Shown here piece by piece: positions 53,414-61,844 of a stretch of 64,000 nt of DNA (position 1 is its first letter; the number at the start of each line of letters is the position of its first letter). Under the pieces are notes generated by a model. The model was given only the letters and a program-made list of their open reading frames with translations, was not told the DNA's origin and did no database searches. The stretch spans positions 1-64,000 of the forward strand of contig JAZHDG010000035.1 of NCBI GenBank assembly GCA_036584525.1, read 5' to 3'. The position numbers and the translations under genes are program-made. This DNA comes from UBA6181 sp016934015. GTDB lineage: Bacteria > Bacillota_I > Bacilli_A > Acholeplasmatales > Acholeplasmataceae.

Positions 53414-53878
53414 TTAAACGATTAATTCGTCCAATTTTCGATAGATAAACTGTGTTGTTTTTCGAATAGATTGAATCCGAGTTAATCCATTTAAGTCAAT
53501 TTCATAATTATATAATTGCTCGATAATCTTGATCGAGATAAAAGCTTTTTGTTCATGTGTTTGTGGTTCAAAAGTTGGACCTGCATTCCCCGTAATGCCA
53601 ACACTGACATCCGATTTGAATTTGGCATAAGTTTGTCTTGCCATCTCTGTAGCAATCTCTTTACTCACTACAGGATACGTATTAAGAACATTGCGAGATA
53701 TACCTAATACATCTTGTTTAGACTTGATTTGATAAGCAACAATTGACCCTAAAAAGACGTTTGATGCTCCTGATATTTTTACCAATTCAGCCGAAACAAA
53801 ACCACCTGTCATACTTTCTGAAAATGCGATGGTGAAGCCTTTTTTAACAAGTTTTTTGTATGTGCTTTTGGCAATCAT
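53414..53878 (-). CDS. pncC: nicotinamide-nucleotide amidase (CinA C-terminal type)
   Basis: A free-standing CinA C-terminal domain of 154 residues, without the N-terminal CinA pyrophosphatase part. It deamidates nicotinamide mononucleotide, returning it to NAD synthesis. The catalytic Ser lies in FSESMTGGFVSAEL (about 22), the Lys in the following VAYQIKSKQDVLG, and GITGNAGP forms the substrate loop. It overlaps the htrA-like stop as ATGA and is part of a tatD-htrA-pncC gene string. Confidence 0.9.
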   Translation of the reverse strand: MIAKSTYKKLVKKGFTIAFSESMTGGFVSAELVKISGASNVFLGSIVAYQIKSKQDVLGISRNVLNTYPVVSKEIATEMARQTYAKFKSDVSVGITGNAGPTFEPQTHEQKAFISIKIIEQLYNYEIDLNGLTRIQSIRKTTQFIYRKLDELIV

Positions 53879-54969
53879 GATAAGACGACTGTAACGGTGA
53901 TTTCAACGAATTCACCATCAACTTTACGTAAAACAGTTATTGTATGGCTATCCCCCATTTTGGCATCGAGAAGTTGGGCTTGAATGTCCTCGATAGTTTC
54001 AACCGGACTATCATTCATCTTAATAATCACATCATCAATTTTTAATTCTTTATAACCATTTCGTGTCAAATCAAAATCGATGATGACAACTCCGGTTTCA
54101 ATATCAGGATATAGTGTAGCATCATAAATTGGATTAATATCAGTATTTCTTTGATCGACTAAATTTCTAACCGTTACCCCTAATCTTGGAACACGTTCAA
54201 TAATTGTAAAATCACTTTCTGTAAATCCGTTAACAACGACTGCTGCCATATTAATGCTAATTGCATAATTTAAACCCTCAGCAGCAATAGTGCCATCTTC
54301 AGTTGACACTTCAGTAACTTTCGCAACATTAATACCAATGACTTCGCCTTCCAAATTAAAAAGCGGACCACCACTATTTCCAGGATTAACTTCCGCATCG
54401 TGCATAATAGCTAAATCCTCTACACCATTATAAGGAAATGAAGCTAAGCTCACAATTCCTTGTGTGACATAATTATATTTATTAATATCTTGAGGTGTGC
54501 CTATTGCATACACATCTTGGCCTTTTTTAATTTCAATATTTGTTCCTGGATTTTCAAAAGGTTCAATGAGATGAACTTGTAAATCTTCATCCGTTTCTAT
54601 GGTTAGAACAGCAACATCATAAATTGCCGAACTAGCATAACTTCTCACCGGAATTCTTGGACCTTCATTTCCATAGCGAATGATAATTTCTCCACCATCT
54701 TCGATAACATGATGATTGGTCAGTACATAATATTTAAAAAATGTCGTTTCAGGAATGGCTTCTTTTCGATAAACAATCCCAGAACCATGACCATTGTCGG
54801 TTTGTACAATCACAACAGCACCTTCAACATCACTAATCATACTAATCCGTTGTTCCTCATATGATTGCGTTGGTACATAAGGTGTTTCTGGTTCTTCAAA
54901 TAAGTAACATCCTGAAAGTAAAACTAAAAAGAATAATAATAAAATCAAACCTAAACTGCGTTTTTTCAT
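53875..54969 (-). CDS. HtrA/DegP-like serine protease, lipoprotein form
   Basis: A 364-residue extracytoplasmic quality-control protease. The start is a lipoprotein signal (LLLFFLVLLSGC, lipobox Cys21), so the protein is lipid-anchored rather than held by a membrane helix. The trypsin-like domain keeps the triad: His in LTNHHVIEDGG (about 85), Asp in YDVAVLTIE (about 116) and Ser in NPGNSGGPLFN (about 198). A C-terminal PDZ domain (about 265-360) has GYKELKIDDVIIKMND and ends with VTVVLS. It lies between tatD and pncC with 4-base overlaps on both sides. Confidence 0.92.
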   Translation of the reverse strand: MKKRSLGLILLLFFLVLLSGCYLFEEPETPYVPTQSYEEQRISMISDVEGAVVIVQTDNGHGSGIVYRKEAIPETTFFKYYVLTNHHVIEDGGEIIIRYGNEGPRIPVRSYASSAIYDVAVLTIETDEDLQVHLIEPFENPGTNIEIKKGQDVYAIGTPQDINKYNYVTQGIVSLASFPYNGVEDLAIMHDAEVNPGNSGGPLFNLEGEVIGINVAKVTEVSTEDGTIAAEGLNYAISINMAAVVVNGFTESDFTIIERVPRLGVTVRNLVDQRNTDINPIYDATLYPDIETGVVIIDFDLTRNGYKELKIDDVIIKMNDSPVETIEDIQAQLLDAKMGDSHTITVLRKVDGEFVEITVTVVLS

Positions 54970-55727
54970 AAGTTGCCTCCTATATTGAATAACATTTTTG
55001 CATTCAAACTTGTTTGTTTAATCACTTCAGCAAGTGAAACTTCTTTAATTTCAGCAATTTTTTCTGCGACAAATCTAACATAACTTGGTTCATTTCTTTT
55101 TCCTCTAAAGGGAACTGGAGCTAAGTAAGGGCTATCTGTTTCAATCAATAGATGCTTCAAATCAATATTTTTCACTAATTCAAATGTTTCTAAAGCTTTT
55201 TTATAAGTGACTGGTCCATCAATCCCAATATAAAATCCAAGATCTATCGCTTTTTTTGCATCATCAACATTCGAACTAAAACAATGAAAAACTCCCGTCA
55301 CTTTTCCTTGATACGGTTTAATTAAGTCGTACGCCTCTGTAAATGAATTCCTTGTATGAATAACTAAAGGATATTTAGATTCAACAGCTAACTCTATTTG
55401 TTTGATAAAAATATCTTTTTGTTTTTCAATATTCTCTTTCGTCCAATAGAAGTCTAGCCCACACTCACCGATTGCTACGACTTTTGGATGCTTTAATAAA
55501 TTTGATAGATGTTCGGTATTTCCTTGATCAACAAATCCCGGATGAATTCCTACAGATGCATAAACAAAATCATAAGATTCCGCAATTTCAATCGCTCTTT
55601 GATTAGATGCTTCATCCATGCCAATGACAATAATATGCTCAATATTGTGTTCAATAGCTCTCAAAATGCAAGCATCAAGATCATCCTTAAATTCCTCAGT
55701 ATTTAAATGGGCGTGTGTATCAATCAT
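54966..55727 (-). CDS. tatD: TatD-family metal-dependent DNase
   Basis: A 253-residue TIM-barrel hydrolase that acts as a 3'-5' exonuclease in DNA repair. Metal ligands are visible: IDTHAHLN (His5 and His7), GECGLDFYW with Glu, VIHTRNS, FHCFSS and ETDSPYLAP with the Asp. It is the first gene of the tatD-htrA-pncC string. ATG at 55727 follows GAGGAAAAG. No clear promoter is seen in the 165 bases up to tuf. Confidence 0.95.
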   Translation of the reverse strand: MIDTHAHLNTEEFKDDLDACILRAIEHNIEHIIVIGMDEASNQRAIEIAESYDFVYASVGIHPGFVDQGNTEHLSNLLKHPKVVAIGECGLDFYWTKENIEKQKDIFIKQIELAVESKYPLVIHTRNSFTEAYDLIKPYQGKVTGVFHCFSSNVDDAKKAIDLGFYIGIDGPVTYKKALETFELVKNIDLKHLLIETDSPYLAPVPFRGKRNEPSYVRFVAEKIAEIKEVSLAEVIKQTSLNAKMLFNIGGNL

Positions 55728-55864
55728 CTTTTCCTCATCTCGCCTTCTAATCCATATTTTATCATATAAATGATAAATTCAGGGCTTAAAGATTTGCGTC
55801 GAATCGAATATAGTGAACCATGGGAAATCTTGTGAATAAAAGTAAATTTTCAATGCATAAAAAA

Positions 55865-55882
55865 AAGAGGCTTTCGCCTCTT
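55865..55882 (-). terminator. terminator of the str operon after tuf
   Basis: On the minus strand AAGAGGC-GAAA-GCCTCTT, a 7 bp stem with a GNRA-type loop, followed by a run of T. Confidence 0.9.
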
Positions 55883-55892
55883 AAATTTTTTA

Positions 55893-57077
55893 CTATTCTA
55901 AAATTTTAACAACTGATCCCGCACCAACAGTACGTCCGCCTTCACGAATAGAGAATTTAGTTCCTTCTTCGATAGCGATTGGGTGGATAAGTTCAACGAT
56001 CATGACAGTGTTATCCCCTGGCATTACCATTTCTGTACCTTCTTGAAGTGTGATGACACCTGTTACGTCAGTTGTACGGAAATAGAATTGTGGACGATAG
56101 TTTGAGAAAAATGCTGTGTGGCGTCCGCCTTCTTCTTTTGACAATACGTAAACTTGTGCTTCAAACTTGAAGTGTGGGTTCACTGATTTTGGTTTAGCTA
56201 AAACTTGACCACGTTCAACTTGGTCACGGTTGATACCGCGAAGAAGTGCACCGATGTTGTCTCCAGCTTCAGCATAATCAAGTAATTTTCTGAACATTTC
56301 AACGCCAGTTACGACAGTTGATTTAGTGTCAGTAATACCAACGATTTCAACTTGGTCGCCAACTTTAACTTGACCACGTTCAACACGTCCAGTGGCAACT
56401 GTACCACGACCAGTAATCGTGAATACGTCTTCAACTGGCATCAAGAATGGTTTGTCAGTTTGACGAACTGGAGTGTCGATATAACTATCAACTGCATCCA
56501 TTAATTCTTGAACTTTAGCTTCCCATTTTGGTTCGCCATTCAATGCACCAAGTGCTGAACCGCGAATGACAGGAATTTCATCGCCTGGGAAATCGTATTC
56601 TGAAAGTAGTTCACGAATTTCCATTTCAACTAAATCTAGAAGTTCTTCATCATCAACCATATCTGCTTTATTCATGAATACAACTAACTTAGGTACACCA
56701 ACTTGGCGTGAAAGTAAGATGTGTTCGCGAGTTTGTGGCATTGGGCCGTCTGCTGCAGATACTACAAGAATACCACCATCCATTTGTGCGGCACCTGTGA
56801 TCATGTTTTTAACATAGTCAGCATGGCCTGGGCAGTCAACGTGCGCATAGTGACGCTTTGTTGTTTGATATTCAACGTGTGCAGTATTAATTGTAATACC
56901 GCGTTCTTTTTCTTCTGGTGCGCTATCGATTGATGCATAGTCTTTAATATCAGCAAGTCCTTGTTTAGCAAATACCATTGTGATTGCTGCAGTTAAAGTT
57001 GTTTTACCATGGTCAACGTGGCCAATTGTACCAACGTTAACGTGTGGTTTGTTTCTTTCAAATTTTTGTTTAGCCAT
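55893..57077 (-). CDS. tuf: elongation factor Tu
   Basis: GTPase of 394 residues that brings aminoacyl-tRNA to the ribosome. G1 is GHVDHGKTTLTAAI (19-32), G2 KERGITINTAHVEY, G3 DCPGHADYVKNM, G4 NKADMVDDEEL, and domains II and III show the usual GRGTVATGRVERG and GGRTVGAGSVVKI end. Last gene of the str operon, but it also has its own promoter in the fusA-tuf gap. ATG follows AGGAGG. Confidence 0.98.
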   Translation of the reverse strand: MAKQKFERNKPHVNVGTIGHVDHGKTTLTAAITMVFAKQGLADIKDYASIDSAPEEKERGITINTAHVEYQTTKRHYAHVDCPGHADYVKNMITGAAQMDGGILVVSAADGPMPQTREHILLSRQVGVPKLVVFMNKADMVDDEELLDLVEMEIRELLSEYDFPGDEIPVIRGSALGALNGEPKWEAKVQELMDAVDSYIDTPVRQTDKPFLMPVEDVFTITGRGTVATGRVERGQVKVGDQVEIVGITDTKSTVVTGVEMFRKLLDYAEAGDNIGALLRGINRDQVERGQVLAKPKSVNPHFKFEAQVYVLSKEEGGRHTAFFSNYRPQFYFRTTDVTGVITLQEGTEMVMPGDNTVMIVELIHPIAIEEGTKFSIREGGRTVGAGSVVKILE

Positions 57078-57134
57078 TTTAATTTTTTCCTCCTATAAGA
57101 AAGTGTTATTTTTTTGTTTATATTTACCATATTC

Positions 57135-57163
57135 ATTGTATATGAATAGGGTTATTTTTGCAA
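57135..57163 (-). promoter_or_regulatory. internal promoter of tuf
   Basis: On the minus strand TTGCAA (57163-57158), a 17-base spacer, and TACAAT (57140-57135) in the 91-base gap between fusA and tuf. It would raise tuf expression above that of the rest of the operon. Confidence 0.65.
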
Positions 57164-57168
57164 GTGGA

Positions 57169-59241
57169 TTAATTGACTCCACGCTTTTTAATAATTTCTT
57201 CCATAATTGATTTTGGTGTCTTTTCATAATGTGCAAATTGCATCATGAATACGGCACGACCTTGAGTGTTTGACCGCAATGCTGTCGCATAACCAAACAT
57301 TTCTGCAAGCGGTACTAAAGCACGAATCGCTACGGCATTGTCGCGACCTTCTTGACTTTCAAGTCGTCCACGTCTGGAAGTTAAATCACCAATAACGTTA
57401 CCAACATAGTCGTTAGGTACAATGACTTCAACGTCCATGATTGGTTCTAATAAAATTGGGCTTGCTTTCGTCTTAGTTTCTTTTAAAGCCATTGAAGCAG
57501 CAATCTTAAATGCCATTTCAGATGAGTCGACATCATGGTAAGAACCATAATGAAGCGTTGCTTTAATGTCAATCGCAGGATATCCAGCAATAATACCATT
57601 AGGTAATGCTTCTTCTAAACCTTTTTGAACAGCAGGAATGTATTCTCTTGGAATAACACCACCCACAATTTTATCAACAAATTGGAAACCCTTACCTGGG
57701 TTTGGTTCAAACTTAATCACAACGTGACCATATTGTCCACGACCACCGGATTGACGAACGAATTTACCTTCGATATCGGCTTCTCCTGAAATCGTTTCAC
57801 GATAAGATACTTGTGGTTCAGCAACGTTTGCTTCAACTTTGAACTCACGACGCATACGATCAACGATGATTTCTAAGTGTAATTCACCCATACCAGCAAT
57901 AATTGTTTGTCCTGTTTCATGGTCAGTAAACGTTCTAAATGTTGGGTCTTCTTCAGCAAGCTTTTGTAATGCAATACCCATTTTATCTTGGTCTTGTTTT
58001 GTTTTCGGTTCGATTGCTACGTTAATTACAGGTTCTGGGAATACCATGGATTCTAAGATGATGTCATCTTTATCTCCAGTGAGTGTATCTCCTGTCGTTG
58101 TGTCTTTTAAACCAACAACAGCTGCAATATCACCAGCAAATACTTCTTTAATTTCTTCACGATGATTCGCATGCATTTGAAGCACACGACCAAAACGTTC
58201 TTTTTTACCTTTTGAGGTATTTAATACATAGGATCCAGCAGTAATTTGACCAGAGTACACTCTAAAGAATGTTAGACGACCTACATATGGGTCTGTCATC
58301 ACTTTAAAAGCAAGTGCAGTAAATGGTTCATTATCTTTTGGATGTCTTAATACTTCTTCTCCATCTGCGTTATGTCCAATGACTGAATCAATATCAGTTG
58401 GAGCAGGTAAGTAATCGACGATTGCATCAAGCATAAGCTTAACACCTTTATTTTTAAAGGAAGATCCACAAATCACTGGGAAAAGTTTCACAGCAAGGGT
58501 TCCTTTACGAATCGCACGTTTTATTTCAGGAATCGTAACTTCTTCACCTTCAAGATATTTCATCATGAGTTCTTCATCAAAATCAGCAATCGCTTCAATG
58601 AGTTGTTCTCTTTTTTCTAAGACGATATCTTTTAAATAAGCTGGAATTTGAATTTCTATTGCATTTTCTTCTTGATTTCCATCATACTCATAGGCTTTCA
58701 TTTCGACAATGTCGATAATTCCTTTAAAATCAGATTCTGCGCCGATCGGCCATTGGATCGGGAATGCTTTAACACCAAGACGGTTATGCATGGTTTTGAT
58801 TGCACGAGCGTAATCAGCACCAATCTTATCCATCTTGTTCACATATACAATACGTGGGACTTTATATTCGGTGGCCTGTCTCCAAACGGTTTCCGTTTGA
58901 GGCTCTACCCCGGCTTGTGCGTCTAAGACAGCAACTGCGCCATCTAGTACGCGAAGTGATCTTGATACTTCAACCGTGAAGTCAACGTGACCTGGGGTAT
59001 CAATGACATTGATGCGGTGTTCTTTCCAGTACGCTGTGGTTGCAGCGGATGTGATTGTAATCCCGCGTTCTTGTTCTTGTTCCATCCAGTCCATTGTCGC
59101 AGAACCATCGTGAGTTTCACCCAATTTATGAATTTTTCCAGTATGGAAAAGTATTCTTTCCGTCGTAGTTGTCTTACCAGCGTCAATATGGGCCATAATG
59201 CCGATATTGCGCGTTTTTTCTAATGGGAATACACGAGGCAT
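57169..59241 (-). CDS. fusA: elongation factor G
   Basis: Translocase GTPase of 690 residues. G1 is AHIDAGKTTTTERIL (17-31), G2 ERGITITSAATTAYW, G3 DTPGHVDFTVEV, G4 NKMDKIGAD. Domain IV with the tip loop (GGVIPREYIPAVQKG) and domain V with the SRRGRLES motif are complete, as needed for translocation. Third gene of the str operon, 15 bases after rpsG. Confidence 0.98.
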   Translation of the reverse strand: MPRVFPLEKTRNIGIMAHIDAGKTTTTERILFHTGKIHKLGETHDGSATMDWMEQEQERGITITSAATTAYWKEHRINVIDTPGHVDFTVEVSRSLRVLDGAVAVLDAQAGVEPQTETVWRQATEYKVPRIVYVNKMDKIGADYARAIKTMHNRLGVKAFPIQWPIGAESDFKGIIDIVEMKAYEYDGNQEENAIEIQIPAYLKDIVLEKREQLIEAIADFDEELMMKYLEGEEVTIPEIKRAIRKGTLAVKLFPVICGSSFKNKGVKLMLDAIVDYLPAPTDIDSVIGHNADGEEVLRHPKDNEPFTALAFKVMTDPYVGRLTFFRVYSGQITAGSYVLNTSKGKKERFGRVLQMHANHREEIKEVFAGDIAAVVGLKDTTTGDTLTGDKDDIILESMVFPEPVINVAIEPKTKQDQDKMGIALQKLAEEDPTFRTFTDHETGQTIIAGMGELHLEIIVDRMRREFKVEANVAEPQVSYRETISGEADIEGKFVRQSGGRGQYGHVVIKFEPNPGKGFQFVDKIVGGVIPREYIPAVQKGLEEALPNGIIAGYPAIDIKATLHYGSYHDVDSSEMAFKIAASMALKETKTKASPILLEPIMDVEVIVPNDYVGNVIGDLTSRRGRLESQEGRDNAVAIRALVPLAEMFGYATALRSNTQGRAVFMMQFAHYEKTPKSIMEEIIKKRGVN

Positions 59242-59256
59242 AATGTTAACTCCTTA

Positions 59257-59727
59257 CTACCAGCGATAGTGAGCAAATGCTTTATTTGCTTCAGCCATGC
59301 GGTGTACATCTTCGCGTTTCTTCACGGCTGCACCTAAACCTTGTGATGCATCAATGATTTCTTTCGCTAATCTTTCTTCCATAGTTTTCTCATTACGCAA
59401 ACGTGCGTAATTGATTAACCATCTTAATCCTAATGTTGTTTTTCTTGAAGCTCTAACTTCAGTTGGTACTTGGTAGTTTTGACCACCAATACGACGAGAA
59501 CGAACTTCTAAAACGGGCATAATGTTGTTAAGTGCTTCATTGAACACATCAATTGGCTCACGACCTGTGGCTTCCTTGACGCGGTTGAACGCACCATATA
59601 AAATTGATTGAGCAGTACCTTTTTTACCATCAAGCATAATTGTATTAACAATACGCGTAACAAGTTTTGAATGATAAATTGGATCTGGTAAAACGTCGCG
59701 TTTTACAACATGTCCTTTACGTGGCAT
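59257..59727 (-). CDS. rpsG: ribosomal protein S7
   Basis: Primary 16S-binding protein of the small-subunit head, 156 residues. MPRKGHVVKRDVLPDPIY, KKGTAQSILYGAF, RRIGGQNYQVPTEV and the C-terminal KREDVHRMAEANKAFAHYRW (last 20 residues) are family-typical. In Escherichia coli S7 represses the str operon by binding between rpsL and rpsG; here that gap is only 43 bases, and I see no matching structure. Confidence 0.97.
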   Translation of the reverse strand: MPRKGHVVKRDVLPDPIYHSKLVTRIVNTIMLDGKKGTAQSILYGAFNRVKEATGREPIDVFNEALNNIMPVLEVRSRRIGGQNYQVPTEVRASRKTTLGLRWLINYARLRNEKTMEERLAKEIIDASQGLGAAVKKREDVHRMAEANKAFAHYRW

Positions 59728-59770
59728 GAGTTCACCTTCTTCCTTTCGATTAATAATGAATTAGTTTATA

Positions 59771-60211
59771 TTATTTTTTCCCTGCTGTTTTAGCTGCAGT
59801 AGCCTTTGGACGCTTAGCGCCATATTTTGAACGTGCTTGTTTGCGGTTTGCAACGCCTGATGCGTCTAGCGTACCACGTACAATGTGGTAACGTACTCCT
59901 GGAAGGTCCTTAACACGACCACCACGAATCAATACCACGCTGTGCTCTTGCAAAGAGTGACCAATACCTGGAATGTAAGCAGTAACTTCAGTTTGGTTAC
60001 TTAAACGAACACGGGCATACTTACGTAAAGCAGAGTTAGGTTTCTTTGGTGTCATGGTTGTAACACGCGTACATACTCCACGTTTTTGTGGGGATGTATA
60101 ATCACTTTCACTCTTTTGTAGACTGTTAAATCCATAACCTAGAGCTGGTGATTTTGATTTGTACTTTTTGTCTGTTCTACCATTTTTTACGAGTTGCGAA
60201 ATAGTTGGCAT
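59771..60211 (-). CDS. rpsL: ribosomal protein S12
   Basis: Decoding-centre protein of 146 residues. The start is MPTISQLVKNGRTDKK at 60211 after AAAGGAG; the open frame runs another 50 codons upstream through the leader, which I judge to be chance. The loops TMTPKKPNSALRK and RVKDLPGVRYH carry the Lys residues where streptomycin resistance mutations occur; both are wild-type. The C-terminal tail is a few residues longer and Ala/Lys-rich (KATAAKTAGKK). First gene of the str operon. Confidence 0.97.
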   Translation of the reverse strand: MPTISQLVKNGRTDKKYKSKSPALGYGFNSLQKSESDYTSPQKRGVCTRVTTMTPKKPNSALRKYARVRLSNQTEVTAYIPGIGHSLQEHSVVLIRGGRVKDLPGVRYHIVRGTLDASGVANRKQARSKYGAKRPKATAAKTAGKK

Positions 60212-60271
60212 TTGTAGATCTCCTTTCTTCAAACACATATCCAAGTGTTTCATATTTTGTTTTAAAAAATA

Positions 60272-60323
60272 TTTACGGCTTAATTGAGCCGTAAACTCAA
60301 TACACATAGCGTGCATTTCACGC
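60272..60323 (-). promoter_or_regulatory. str operon leader with terminator-like hairpin
   Basis: The roughly 115-base leader before rpsL holds, on the minus strand, a small hairpin GCGTG-AAATG-CACGC (60323-60309) and then TTTACGGCT-CAATTA-AGCCGTAAA (60295-60272), a 9 bp stem followed by TATTTTTT. The second has the form of an intrinsic terminator located before the first gene, so it may be an attenuator. Confidence 0.6.
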
Positions 60324-60332
60324 AGCGTTTTA

Positions 60333-60361
60333 ATTATATAATAGTTTAGAAATAAAGTCAA
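60333..60361 (-). promoter_or_regulatory. sigma-A promoter of the str operon
   Basis: On the minus strand TTGACT (60361-60356), a 17-base spacer, and TATAAT (60338-60333). It differs from the consensus at a single position. Confidence 0.88.
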
Positions 60362-60388
60362 CTTTTTTAATTAAATTTCTATAAAAAA

Positions 60389-60406
60389 AGATGTCAATTG
60401 ACATCT
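60389..60406 (-). terminator. terminator after the FNT channel gene
   Basis: An 18-base palindrome, AGATGTCAA with TTGACATCT, followed on the minus strand by seven T. It ends the psuG-side gene string before the str promoter. Confidence 0.85.
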
Positions 60407-60412
60407 AAACTT

Positions 60413-61036
60413 TTATGCTTTAGTAAGGTTTAATTTTTCTTCAACTAAATTTAGTGCTACTGCACCGATTAAATTCCCTAAAATCCATAGAATAACGTAA
60501 AGAATAGTTTGAAAAGTAAACGACCTTGCCAAGACAACATAAAGTAAGTTTGCAATACTATGTTCAAATCCGGCTAATATAAAGATCATCACTGCAAGTA
60601 TAACGATTAACACTTTAATGATCGGATTTTCAATAGATTTATAGCCATGAACCCCAGTATACATGAGCATCCCACAAAAGATTGCAAGAATAAGTGTTTG
60701 TAATGGTCCAAACGTGAGTTTCGCTATCATGATTTGTTCGCTTAATTGAACGACTTCAGTTTTTCCTGTAAATAAGAATAAAACACCTACCAATGCGATT
60801 CCAACAAAATTACCTAAAATCGTTAATAAAATCATTCTGATGAACCCTTTTTGATAGGGGAGCAAATACCCGATTTTCCCAGTGTATAGAAAGTATCCTT
60901 TTGCTACTACCATCAATAAACCGGTACTAAATAAAAATGAACCGACAATTTTATTGCTCACTGATAGATAAACAAGGCCTGCAATACCTATATATAAACC
61001 TGCCATTATGGCTTTTAAGAAAATGCGTTCTTTCAT
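60413..61036 (-). CDS. formate/nitrite transporter family channel, short form
   Basis: A 207-residue membrane protein with six predicted helices. FNT features are visible: the first-half motif LYTGKIGYLL (in place of LFTGN...) and the second-half pore motif GFEHSIANLLYV, whose His is the central pore residue in FocA. It is shorter than FocA (about 285 residues), lacking the N-terminal cytoplasmic extension. It would pass formate, nitrite, lactate or hydrosulfide, as in other FNT channels; formate from fermentation is a reasonable guess. Start ATG 61036 lies one base after the SDR stop, after AAAGGAAAG. Confidence 0.85.
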   Translation of the reverse strand: MKERIFLKAIMAGLYIGIAGLVYLSVSNKIVGSFLFSTGLLMVVAKGYFLYTGKIGYLLPYQKGFIRMILLTILGNFVGIALVGVLFLFTGKTEVVQLSEQIMIAKLTFGPLQTLILAIFCGMLMYTGVHGYKSIENPIIKVLIVILAVMIFILAGFEHSIANLLYVVLARSFTFQTILYVILWILGNLIGAVALNLVEEKLNLTKA

Positions 61037-61037
61037 T

Positions 61038-61844
61038 TTATTTCTTTCCTTTTTTAAACCCATAAATTTTACCAACCACTTGATTCGTAAAACCTCTTGG
61101 TAATAATTTTTCTAAACACACAAAAATTTTATATTTAAACCCAATGGTTTTATATAAAGGCATTTTTTTCTTTTTAATCAGTTTTCCAATGACTTTAGCT
61201 AAAACTTCAGGATCCATACCATTTTGTTCATCTTTTTCCATAACAGCAACTGATTTATCAATGCGATTTTCATAATTTGGATTTATGATTTCGTTTTTAC
61301 GTCTGTTTTTCGTAAAACTCGTTTTGATATCTCCAGGCATAATCACACAAACATCAATGCCAAAGGGTTCAACTTCATTGGCTAATGCATTTGAAAAAGC
61401 ATTAATCGCAGCTTTAGAACTACTATAAAACGATTGGAAAGGAATCGATAAAACACTGGCAACTGAACTAATATTAATGATTTTTCCGTGCTTTCCTTCC
61501 CTCATAAAGGGTAGTACAACTTTTGTTGAATGAAAAACACCCACGAAATTCACATGGAATAAATCTAATACATCTTCAGTTAATGTATCTTCAATACTTC
61601 CGGAAATCCCAATGCCTGCATTATTGATTAAGACATCGATTCTTCCTTCAATATCATAAATTTCTTGATAGGCTTCAATCATTTGATCAAAATTTGTGAC
61701 ATCTGCTTGGATACTTCTAACATTTTTCTCATGTGTTTTACTTCGAGAAATTCCATACACATGATGCCCTTGATCGGCTAAATATTTAGAAACAGTTAGT
61801 CCTATACCAGAAGATGCTCCAGTTACAATAATTACTTTTTCCAT
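61038..61844 (-). CDS. short-chain dehydrogenase/reductase, candidate 3-ketosphinganine reductase
   Basis: Classical SDR of 268 residues. The cofactor loop is VTGASSGIG (7-15), the Asn in NNAGIGISG (74-82), and the catalytic set Ser126/127, Tyr140 and Lys144 (SFYSSSKAA). A C-terminal tail (about 235-268, KTIGFKYKIFVCLEKLLP) is hydrophobic and basic, suggesting membrane contact. It begins at the stop of the alpha-oxoamine synthase gene (TAATG), so the two products are made together. If that enzyme makes 3-ketosphinganine, this would be the reductase. SDR sequences alone do not give the substrate. Confidence 0.75.
   Translation of the reverse strand: MEKVIIVTGASSGIGLTVSKYLADQGHHVYGISRSKTHEKNVRSIQADVTNFDQMIEAYQEIYDIEGRIDVLINNAGIGISGSIEDTLTEDVLDLFHVNFVGVFHSTKVVLPFMREGKHGKIINISSVASVLSIPFQSFYSSSKAAINAFSNALANEVEPFGIDVCVIMPGDIKTSFTKNRRKNEIINPNYENRIDKSVAVMEKDEQNGMDPEVLAKVIGKLIKKKKMPLYKTIGFKYKIFVCLEKLLPRGFTNQVVGKIYGFKKGKK

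Noticed and set aside
60212..60361. 50-codon in-frame extension upstream of rpsL
   Set aside because: The S12 start MPTISQLV with its own AAAGGAG is decisive. The extension crosses the promoter and leader hairpins and shows no coding signs; absence of a stop appears to be chance.
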